From the NCBI GenBank assembly GCA_918026815.1, contig CAKJVC010000196.1:124001-188000 (forward strand): DNA of 64,000 bases, in the 5' to 3' direction. Below the pieces are notes generated by a model. That model was given only the letters and a program-made list of their open reading frames with translations. It did not search any database and was not told the origin of the DNA. The DNA is from Chalara sp. BL73. Lineage: Eukaryota > Ascomycota > Leotiomycetes > Helotiales. The position numbers were made by a program, and so were the translations under genes. Shown here piece after piece: positions 45,667-55,179 of the stretch (positions are counted from its first letter, which is position 1; each line of letters opens with the position of its first letter).

Positions 45667-47091
45667 CTACTTGGCCATTAAATCGAGCAATCTTCTGCCT
45701 CGTTTCTTGAGACCAGTAGAATATCTATAGTTGATGGGACTTTCCGACCCAACAAAGATGAAACTATCATAAACCGTACAGCCGATAAAAGATCCGACTA
45801 AGGTTGCAACCCATGGTCCATAAAGCCACCAAGGGTCACGGAAGATGTTGTCCTCTCGATATCCTACAGCATAGGCAATAACTCTAGGGCCAAAGTCTGA
45901 TGCAGGATTGAATGCTGATCCAATATTCCAACCAAGACTGAACTTCAAAGTGGTGACTAGAAGACCGAGAACCTAAACAGATCAACATTGGCGCGTGCCC
46001 TTTTAGAGAATGAGAAATATAGGCAGATGATAGAAAATCACTTACGAAAGCGTGCATTCCAGCCCCTGGGGGGTTGTTCTGGTTGTCGCCCAATGCAAGG
46101 ACCGCTATCAACATAACAGCACTTCCAACGGCCTGATTCAAAAACGCAGTTCCAGGGTGAACCCAGGTTTGTGGCGTGGAAAAGAAGGTTTCCGACATAT
46201 TCTCCATTGTTGGGTCCATTTCATGAATAGCATCGGCATACACTCCATACGCAAGCGCTCCGGCAACTAGGCCGCCTATAGTTTGTGTTATTATATAGAC
46301 AAGGCACTGTTTCCAAGGAAACCCTCGAAATAAAGACAGACTTATAGAAATAGCTGGGTTCATACGGCCACCGGATACACCACCTCCAAGGTAGATTCCG
46401 AACATCCACGCAAAGCCCCACGCCCAGCAGCCTGTTTCGTAAGTACCAAATTGGGTAGTTTTGTTCGAAGAGAGGTTGACGGAGAGGGTTCCAGCCAGTC
46501 CCAGGAAGACAGCTACAACTGTCTTAGGAATGAAAGATGAATTAGTATACCCAAGTCTCGCATGACAGTTGGATCTGAAACTCACAGCCGCGAATTCAGC
46601 TAAAGGCTCAGCATGTTTTGCACGGAGCCGAGCCCACCAGTTTCGATATTCGTTGGGATCTCTATCACCTTCTCCAGCATCGTCAGCCTCGCGCTGGCCT
46701 AAATGCTCGCTGTCAATCTTAAAATCAAGACTTTCACCATTGCCACGGCGCTCTTGATTGTCATTTGTCTTGTTCTCCAGAGGCGTATTCAAAGACTGGT
46801 TGGCCAGTATCGTTCGTCTTCTTGTTATGAGAAGTGCCTGCTTCTGTCATCCTATCTTGATTATTCTGGCTGTCCACTCCGAGATGCAGTACCGGTCCTT
46901 CAGGTAGTGGAAGTTAAATTACAGTCAGGAAGTGGAAGTCTGACGTTCGCTCCTCCCAGACCATCGACTTCGCTTTCAGTGACTTCTCTCATGCAAGCAG
47001 CTGCAACATCTGATAGTAAATCTTGTTCGTCTGCAGAGTGTACAACTTCAGGTATATCTGGTAGCTGGCTATCTACTCGTTTTGAGTACAT
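45667..47091 (-). CDS. Aquaglyceroporin (MIP family)
   Basis: Six-span channel for water/glycerol. Core exons are firm: 46586 upward, 46046-46522 and 45667-45972. Both pore motifs are present: first NPA in GGRMNPAISISLSLFRGFPW and second in GSAFNPASDFGPRVIAYAVG, whose Asp after NPA(S) is the glycerol-facilitator type. Other blocks are FAWMFGIYLGGGVSGG, LVYIITQTIGGLVAGALAYG and DPWWLYGPWVATLVGSFIGC. The intron 46523-46585 is a multiple of three without a stop; splicing joins LAEFAA to TVVAVFLGLA. The 5' end is tentative: the frame lacks an ATG near 46792, so I propose exon 46945-47091 (start MYSKRVDSQLPDIPEVV) joined to 46843, about 395 residues in total. The long polar N-terminus with GDRDPNEYRNWWARLR is usual for fungal members. 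Confidence 0.85.
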
Positions 47092-47958
47092 TCTACGCAC
47101 AGTGATAGCAATCAAACAAGGAAGCCTTCTAGGGGAAAATAGACCAAATGAAAGCAACAAGACAGGAGCACGGCTCCTTATATGGCAGAATGAGAGATTT
47201 GCGTTACATGATATTGGATTTCAAGGTTTCACGGCCAAAGTACGCAATGACAGCATTATGATAGGACCTACCTCCGGAAAACAGAGTTATAGGTTGACAG
47301 AGCATATTCTCTCGGGGCTGTGGAGAAAATGAAATATTTTTAAACTAATGATGGAGGATTTCTGGCAATTGAGGTCGAGTGAAACTATGAGCCGTCCCAA
47401 GCGGGATCCACAGTTAGTGGTTCGGAATGCCACTCAAAAAATGGAGACCTGGCAGATCATACTACTTACAGAGGCCCGTCTCAATTTTGTGCTTGATGAT
47501 TATGGTATTGTAGAAAAAGAATTCAGCGACTCTACTGATTGAAGTCGTATCTGGGCTAGAAATTGTTAAAGACCGGAGTGGCTGACCGCTTACAGCAGCT
47601 ATAGCATTTGCAATCATAAATACCTATTTGGGGGTGGTTCTCTAACACTACCCCTTGGTGAAAGAAGCCGAAATATTCGGAGTTCTAAAGCTTTGCCCTG
47701 TTTGGCATCTATTGATGGCATAATGGGCTTTGAAATCGAACTTTCAGCTCGTATATGTCCGGTATACGGAAACCGCAGCTTCCAACCGTCGTTGAAGTTA
47801 ACCGATCGGAAGATCTTTTCCGCAGGCTACTGAAGGTTTATTTGCGATGGAGTCTCAACCTTTCCTGGAAACTAAATTCTCTAGACGATCGAGCGGATCC
47901 TTTTTCAATGCTAGAGATAGCCATACGCATTTAGAGATAACGATCATAAACCTTGTGT
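47092..47958. other. Intergenic, no gene recognised
   Basis: About 870 bases between the aquaglyceroporin and the kinase pseudogene. Plus-strand frames up to 64 codons here, and one antisense to the aquaporin N-terminus, have no resemblance. Confidence 0.5.
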
Positions 47959-49520
47959 TCATTGCATATCCTTGAACCTCACATGCTGGAGGAATCTGGC
48001 CGTTGAACGTCGTTTATCGGGCTGCCATTTCAGCAATTCCTGAATCATAAGCACGAAAACTTACATCTCATGATCTGGCATATTCAAAGACTTCCGCATC
48101 CTAGCGTGATGCCAGATGTCGCAGTATTCGAAATCATCTAGCTCGTACGCCTGCTCATCCTGCTCTTACATGTCAAGCGCATTGCGTTCAAGTCTAAAAA
48201 CTTGTCTGAATCATGCCATCGTGCGTGAATGGAAGATGGGATAGTACCAAGTCGTTGAGTAAGGCCACGCAAGAGTCGATTCTTCTGGCAAATGAGTTCT
48301 GGATCACCGGAGATAAATCGTGTCTCAACTAGACGACTAAGCATCACAATTTCCCAGAACAAGAGCCTAGTGAGTATATATCTGCCTTGTGCGTCGTAGG
48401 AATGTCAAGCAGTGGCTTTGGAGGTCTAAAGCCTAACGAATTGCGCAAGGCACGTTGCTTGCACTCATCAAAAGAGCACGCGAAGCCAAGGTCGACAAGA
48501 ACAAGCCTCGATGACTGGCTCAAGTGTGCTACATCATCAAGAAGTGTTGCTGATACTGTATAGTGAAACTAATCCGGCTTTAGTAGCTTGCCATCCTTTC
48601 GGCGCAGCAGTTCGGTATGCTGTCACGAGTTGAAGAAATTTGCTTTATCCCACAGCAGATAGTGGCTCAGCGTTCTTTTCGCCTGACTCACACACTTGCC
48701 ATTGCTCATCATCTAGCTTCTTACGTTCTTCGAGCCGCAAGTCCCATTCTTCTTGAGTGCCATTTTCAGAGTCTGGATCTGCCTCTAACGAGTATTCACC
48801 AGCAGGATTAGTTTTCTCCTTTACTCTTCGTCTTGGTTCCTCTTTCCTCTGTTTCGTTCTTTTCGTCCTCCGGCCAAACTGCCCTCTGAATCTCGTTTTA
48901 AATTTGAGATGAGAGGTCGTAGCTCGAAGCCATACATACATTTGCTAGCTGAATATCTCGATGAACTGTGCGCTAGCTGTAGAGGTAATCAGGGTCTAAT
49001 AGTATCTGCAAGCAGACTCGCTTGGCGACTTGAGCTGACCATCCATCGCCATCTACGGATTTTCCGGCCCATAGCTAGGGTTCATTGAGTTTGGCACGCG
49101 TTTCAAGGCAGTCTCGATAATAGAACTAAATGAACGGGCTAAGGGCTTAAGAACCTTACAGAAATGGTCTCCGTTAGGCCCACGAACTGTGAATGAGTCG
49201 AGAACAAACTCTACGTGTTGTTCTCCTGGATGGTCAGACCGCTGAATGACTTTATTAAGCTTGATCTCAGTCTCGCTTGTTATTGTGCTAAAGACTCTGA
49301 CAGCAACGAAATGTCGTGTCGATGCACTACATTACAGTTATGATCAATAAAGGAGAAAAGAAGAACACAGGCGACTTCACATCTTATCCCTTGCTAGCCA
49401 GGCAGTAGATTGAGATCCTGAGCCCAACTTACGAAAGATGTGGTAACGGCTGTTCCAGCCCTCACCAAGGTGTACCGGATGGACTTTTGCTCGCTACATA
49501 ATTCTCTGGGTCCTCCTGGA
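47959..49520 (-). pseudogene. Decayed SRPK-like protein kinase
   Basis: Fragments of a whole kinase domain occur in order on the minus strand, but in shifting frames and with stops. The glycine loop KLGSGSQSTAWLARDK (49384-49435) follows HPVHLGEGWNSRYHIF; a still-plausible intron (49327-49380) leads to ASTRHFVAVRVFSTITSETE, where the usual beta-3 Lys (VAVKV) is Arg. Next come HPGEQHVEFVLDSFTVRGP, the catalytic loop HRDIQLANV (about 48940-48964), VLVDLGFACSFDECKQ (DFG position) and ETRFISGDPELICQKNRLL. In-frame stops are at 48973-48975 (TAG), 48569-48571 (TAG) and 48166-48168 (TAA), with frameshifts near 49475, 48380 and 48170. The GSGxxSTxWLARD loop points to the fungal SRPK-like group. Recognised by motif order; extent is approximate. 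Confidence 0.8.
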
Positions 49521-50335
49521 GCATTCATCAGTTAGCGTCAAGAGACCACTCAGTATAGCACATGTATTCTATTATTACACCTTTAATCTAATTACTGGCA
49601 TAGATCTTGTCAGATGCCATGTCAAACAGCACAGTCTATGCTTTACTTTGAGTTACAATAGATGCTTTAACAATCCAGTTCTCTGCCGGAAGAGCCATTC
49701 AACCCTTAATCAAGAATCGCAGCTCCACAGAGTCTATGACTGCGATCTAAACTATCAAGTACGGCAGGGATACAATAAAATTTTCAGGCGTATATGTTTT
49801 AAGATAAGTGTGTCCCCACGAACCCTTGAGAGCTAGATGCAGAGACAGATATTTGTGCCTGACAATCCGGGCACGGTGATTAAAACATGGGCAACATTCT
49901 ATGGATATTCCTCGGTGCTTTATGTTCTTGTTCGCCGCACATGCAAGCTTGCGCCATGTCTAAAGCTATGGAGTGTTGCACTCTTCTATGCATCGTATGA
50001 TCTCAGGGCGAACTGTGGCTTCGTTCAGGTTGTGAGTATGCTCTGAGAACGAAATCGCGAAAATAAAAGGTTGATATGAAAAAACAATGACGACATGCTC
50101 GACCGAGTATGAGATGCATGTCGGATAGAAGAGGTGTAACTCTTAGCTTTGTTCCCAAAACCGTCGTGGCTGCGAAGGTTGGCGAATAAATACATTATGC
50201 AAGGACGCATGCTTCAAAATCAGTCCCCTTTTTTGCATTAGCCGAGTTTGAACATAAATAGTATACGCCGGAAATCGCCCGTTATTGAAACAAACGTACC
50301 AGGCATACTTCGCCGGGTTTAGATCTTGTAGTTTA
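49521..50335. other. Intergenic, no gene recognised
   Basis: About 815 bases between the kinase relic and the second APC permease. Frames up to 73 codons, without resemblance. Nothing else seen. Confidence 0.5.
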
Positions 50336-52405
50336 TCACTCCGCATCGTCTGTTCTAGGACCAATGTATACTCTGCATAATAGAGTCAGCGCGCCTCTAC
50401 TGGAGGCTTAGGGATATCGAGTGTTCACATACTTTCTTGCGCCTCCAAACCACCAACTAAGAGCAAAAACAGCAATTCCAGCGCCGACAACCACCGCATA
50501 ATTCCTACGCCAATTAAGACTCAGCCCAAAACCCTACCTAGAAACGGAACGTACATATTTGTAGGAGTGATCGGTCTGGTGGTCGGAAATAGCAGAATGA
50601 TAGTGATAAGACCAGTCCAGCACAAAGCAATAATGTTGATTGGCATAGAGTACTTTCCGAGCGTGAATGGGCCTTTGCGGACCGTTAGCTGCTTGGTATA
50701 GTCACTATAATACAACTTGAAAGCTACGACCGCCATGTAAGAACAGTCGAGCGCCGGTGCAGTGATGCCAAAGATGGAATTTATCGTCTCCACGCTTCCG
50801 AGAGCGATCAGGGATAGGCAAGAGCAAATCGCGACGACAAGCCATACGCTGTATAATGGAGTAAGCGTTTTGTGGTTCATGAGCTTGAAAGTTCTAATGT
50901 TGTCGCTGTTAGCGATTTCCAAATGGGCGTAGTTCCATTGAAAACCCACTCTGAAAATGGAAATGCATTGTCTCTGGCAAATGCATAGGCCATGCGTGTA
51001 TCAGCGAGCATAGCCGTGCAGCCTGAAAGCTGAAGTTAGCTCGAAAATTTCTTGCTCAATTGGGTGATATTGAGAGAATACCAGTGAAGAACTGAATCAA
51101 TATGACCCAGAACCACATGGCAAGTCCTGCCTTAGGCCCACTTGCATTGTAGAAGATTTGTGCTGCAGGGTTACCGAGGCCATTTGACAAGAGAGAAGAA
51201 ACATCGCCGTCTATGATACAAAACCCAAGGGTGATAGTCAACAGCCAGCCAACAATTCCCGATATAAGGACTGCTTGGGTGATGGCGACTGGACCGCGTA
51301 TTGCCGCCTTTCTTGTCTCTTCAGAGATGTGAGTTGTGGCATCATAATCGGTCATTGTCCATGCAACAGCAAGAAATCCAATTAAGAAAGAGAATCCCTT
51401 GGAATTCCAGTTTGTGCCGTCAGAAACGTTGCCGAAGACATTTTTGGCAGAATTCAGATCTTTCGTCAGGGTTAGAAGCGTGATGGAGATAGCCACCGAG
51501 GCGAGCACTATTTCATGTCAGAGAACTCTTGGAAATGTACAAAAGAAGCGGACCATTGATAGGTGCAAACCATATGATGCACTCATGCAGCCATTTGGTT
51601 GGGAATGAGCATATAATGCCCATTGCTATGAAAATGGCTACCGACAAACCAACGGTGTGTTTAGCAGTACTATAATGACTTAGCGGTGTGCTGGCGAGGA
51701 GTTTGCGGACTTGCGGTATATAGTTGAAAGACTGGGTTTGTTCATCAAAACCCGAGCCCATGGCACAGGCAGCCAGCAACATTTGGCCCACCGAATAACC
51801 AACACTAGTCACTCCAGCAGTTTGGCCAAGGAAGTTGCTCCAGCCAACAATCCAGGAAGCCAAGGGTACATGCTTTTCTGGTACAACATACTTAGTAACG
51901 AAGTACATACCTCCAGCGGTAGGATAAGCTGAGACTAATTCAGCAACTATATCAATCAGCGTCTCGTATTCATTCAACACTTGAGGAGTTTACTTGAGAG
52001 TGCAATAGTCATCGACATGAAAGTGCCTGTAAACCAAGTCCAGACAGCCGTTGCTGGACCTCCCGCTGAGAGCGGAATCGCATACGTTGCGGGCACAGAG
52101 CCCAAGACCCTGTGGCATTCAGAGAAGTGCTCCTCCATATCTCGATAAAGAGGAAAGCTTACCCCATAATAGAGATCGCATATGATAATGTTGACCATCT
52201 TGTGAACTCTCTCCGAAACTCCTACAAAAGTGTCAGGCGGGTGTAATATATGCATCTGGTAACATGCCTGTTTATATCCGATTGCTTTAAGGAGTTCATC
52301 GTCGTCAGTTACGATAGAATCATTCGACTTATCTTCCCCAAGATCGTTACCGATTGCGGCAGAGGAGAATTCGATTTGGCTGAGTGATTTAACAGATTCT
52401 GGCAT
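50336..52405 (-). CDS. APC-superfamily amino acid/amine permease 2
   Basis: Twelve-span permease of the GABA/choline permease-like branch, 550 residues in nine exons: 52268-52405, 52163-52221, 51994-52109, 51554-51946, 51082-51507, 50950-51022, 50555-50893, 50433-50504 and 50336-50372. Family blocks: LLKAIGYKQ joined to EFRREFTRWSTLSYAISIMG, VLGSVPATYAIPLSAGGPAT, IAELVSAYPTAGGMYFVTKY, WIVGWSNFLGQTAGVTSVGY, TDYDATTHISEETRKAAIRG (helix-8 signature), MAYAFARDNAFPFS and NYAVVVGAGIAVFALSWWFG. The first intron (52222-52267) has a GC donor. The tail ends KVYIGPRTDDAE. It is divergent from the DUF3445 gene across a 666-bp promoter, which suggests joint regulation and a nitrogenous, perhaps methylated, substrate. 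Substrate unproven. Confidence 0.92.
52222..52267 (-). other. GC-AG intron in APC permease 2
   Basis: Donor CAG|GCATGT, acceptor TTTTGTAG, 46 nt. Splicing joins GYKQ to EFRREFTRW in phase 0, matching the invariant family block; no GT donor nearby gives that join. Confidence 0.8.
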
Positions 52406-53071
52406 GGCTCCCGTTCTAAGTTTCTAGCAGCACTTTTGAGTGAATGATACCTCGCATTGAAGTAACTCAACCGAAGAAGCTTTGTACCTTTAGGTCTCTC
52501 AAGCATACTTGTAATGGAACATTCTTGCTTTATTGGATGCAAATTTTTACAGGGACGCTTCTCTATGGATTCTTGCCGTTCCCGTCCTGCAATCAGTGAC
52601 AAGACTGGGCTTGTTGGGCTCATCTTCCATGTCAATATCGCAATTCCATATTGATAGTCCTCTGGATGTTAGTGCCATGGCCCGACCCCTAATGTGCACC
52701 AATGTCACCAAACAAACCCAATTGCCAAGGTTCATGCACCGGCAAGGGTTCAGGGGAAATGGGAACGCATGTTCCGCGGCGCTAGTAGCGGTCGAAGCGG
52801 ACTTTAGCCTCTCAAGTACCAGCACGACCCAACATTCACGGAGCTGCAAAGGTAACGATACAATGGAAAAAAGACCAAAGGGTGGGATGGACACTCAAAA
52901 AAATCCACAAAGTTCTGGTGATTGAAGGCGGCAAGAAGAGAGTTTTGCGCGATTTGCGAGACTCTTGATAACATTGAAACTATAAAACAGTAGCACTGCT
53001 TCTTGGGATCCAAATATTAAAACTCCTAAGTTGAATATGACTTCAAAGTCTATGCATAACTTGTAGTTTCC
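52406..53071. promoter_or_regulatory. Shared divergent promoter, APC permease 2 and DUF3445 gene
   Basis: 666 bases between the start codons of two divergent genes. It carries the CGG/CCG cluster at 52774-52800. The open frames of 108-130 codons that overlap it on both strands have no resemblance and are judged to be chance. Confidence 0.55.
52774..52800. promoter_or_regulatory. CGG/CCG triplet cluster, possible Zn2Cys6 site
   Basis: CCGCGG at 52774-52779, then CGG at 52789-52791 and CGG at 52798-52800 (CGG-N6-CGG direct repeat). Zn2Cys6 regulators bind paired CGG triplets; a regulator of this class is encoded 2.4 kb away. Binding is inferred only. Confidence 0.35.
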
Positions 53072-54361
53072 ATGGCCGTGTATTCGGGATTCTATCCCTT
53101 GCTTGGAATTGCAGCACCAGGCTCGCTATTCCTAGCATTTGCAGGCTATCTTTGCGTCGTTGTTTTGCAGCATTTCAATATTGTGCGTAAGCCAAAGAGA
53201 GAACCACTGGACTTCTCCAATATTACGGCCGTCCACGATTTCGATATCGCAAAGACGCCACCGTATCCTTACAGACCATGGAGAGTTGGGAAATTCCATA
53301 TGACGATGGGAATTCGAAAGATGCCAGAAGATGATTGGCTTTCCCTCGATAACTTGTACGTGGAGGAACAAACTTTCCGCAATAAATTGATCAGAGAGAG
53401 GAAGGATGCTGTGTATCAATGCCTCCCAGCCTCAAACGAAGCCATTGAGGAAACTCTTGAATATATTGTCAAATACCTGACCAAAAGATACCCAACTTAC
53501 TTTTTCCATCCAAAGGGGAACCCACAGTTCATTCAGAACTCCTTAACGGGAAAGACTTTCAAAATCAGTGTGCCTTTCGAGCAACACCCTTTGGAAATCG
53601 CCGCGCAATTAGTCATGGAAGATATTAATATCCTGATGGAAGGGTCTGGAGGTGACACAGATTATTATTTGTGAGTGCTTAAGTGCGCACTTGTGCTAAC
53701 ATGCCAGAACTAACGATATCCTGGTATCAGAACGGCAAGTTTCTCGATGGGTCCCGCTGGTTGGGATATTCAGGAGCGTATTGGCTTTCCACTGCGGCGG
53801 ATCCATTACCCAGTACCTATGTGGCAGCAGAAATTAAGGAAGCCAATGGATAAGTTGGTTGTATATCTCGTCTCACGCGCCCACGCTAATCATTGGAAGA
53901 TTTTTCACAAGTCTTGCCGTGTCTGGGCCCGTGCAACGGAATAGTTATTTCATGCAGGTGGATGATACCATGTTCCAGCAAAAGCCGTGAGCGGAGCCCG
54001 TATGCATAGCCAAAAGAAAACTCAGCTGAATAGGTTGAACAGGTTCCCAAGTGACTTCAGTCAATTGTCGTCTCCGCCGAGGGTTGAGGATATTCGAATA
54101 CGTCATGAAAGACAGACGCTTCGAAGACTGCCACGTAGTAATGCAATACTCTTCATGGTTCGAACATATCTGCTCCCGGTCGTCGCTTTGGTCAAGGAAA
54201 GGGATAACTTATATGCATTCCATCAAGCCGTCAATGCGATGCCTCCAGAGATGGCTAAATACAAGGCAAAACATCTCTGGGAGGGTGTCTTTGAAGAATG
54301 GTACGCGGAAGTAATGGATGGTTATATTCCAGAGAGCGAGCGGGAAGGCTCTGTTTCATAA
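53072..54361 (+). CDS. DUF3445 protein, heme-dependent oxidative N-demethylase family
   Basis: Exons 53072-53670, 53731-53853, 53900-53986 and 54043-54361 give 375 residues. The fungal DUF3445 layout is clear: KFHMTMGIRKMPEDDWLSLD, YVEEQTFRNKLIRERKDAVY, EYIVKYLTKRYPTYF, ASFSMGPAGWDIQERIGFPL, HYPVPMWQQKLRKPMDKFF, QRNSYFMQVDDTMF, VEDIRIRHERQTLRRLPRSN and FMVRTYLLPV. An N-terminal membrane span (about 8-30, LLGIAAPGSLFLAFAGYLCV) suggests anchoring, common in fungal members. A bacterial member of the family is a heme enzyme with a PAS-like fold that oxidatively demethylates dimethylamine, releasing formaldehyde; the fungal substrate is unknown. It shares a divergent promoter with an amine-type permease and precedes a Zn2Cys6 gene. 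Family firm, reaction inferred. Confidence 0.9.
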
Positions 54362-55179
54362 GAGTGGTAATGAGACGACCCCAGAATCTGCCACTCATAT
54401 AGCACTGGACTCAATCGATTCCTCAGAGCTCAATTTGATTTTTTGTTGCACATAGCATCTACACAAAAAGGTGCACGGTGCCATTATTTCATCTCGTGCA
54501 TACCATGCTACAAAGCGGCAGAAAAGGAACGAGCCGTCGCCCCGGCCCGAAAGCGCTGCCGAGGATTTGAATATTTGTGAAAAGATCATCGGGGCGGGAC
54601 ACCTTGGCCTGAATCTAGGGGAAACCTATGGACTCGTTAAACTGCTGATACTTGGCAGTGTATTTGGTAGGATGATTGGCTGGTTGGGCTTGTTGTTGGT
54701 TGGAAACTACTCCGGCACTTCACCCGCAGTATCTGCCACATACATACTGTAAGCGGCTTTGCGCATGCACAAGTATCAGTACATGGTGCGTGGTATCCTA
54801 TCCTATTGATACTGTGCTTATTCGGTGTGAGGTCGATCCTGCTTTCCGGTAGTTGTACGAGGTAGTTGTGTACCTACTGTATACTGTATTTGCAGGGCCT
54901 GAAGGTGCTGTAGGGAAACACCGCCAAGGCAACCACTCCCCCCACCAGACTTCCAACCCCCCTCCATCACCAGGTTGCAGATACAGGTGAACGGATGATT
55001 GATGTACCGTGGTGTTACCTCCCTTGTCTTATGGCCAACAGGGGAAGAGCATGGACAACAGATCGTGATGTATCCAACTTGAGAACTTCTGCTATAACAC
55101 TGGTGAACATCTCGGAGCGTTATCGAGTTCGCCAGCCTCTTTTGCATTTAAAGCATGTACGGCTGCATCCAGAGAAAGG
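54362..55179. other. Intergenic, regulator upstream region
   Basis: About 820 bases between the DUF3445 gene and the Zn2Cys6 gene. One 93-codon plus-strand frame (54471-54752) with hydrophobic end lacks resemblance. A C-rich stretch lies near 54930-54965. Nothing specific seen. Confidence 0.5.

Noticed and set aside
46703..47332. 209-codon plus-strand frame
   Set aside because: Antisense to the aquaglyceroporin N-terminus; no family resemblance, no splice context.
52547..52925. Two overlapping frames of 115-130 codons in the permease/DUF3445 promoter
   Set aside because: They lie antisense to each other, have no resemblance and no consistent splice sites; treated as promoter.
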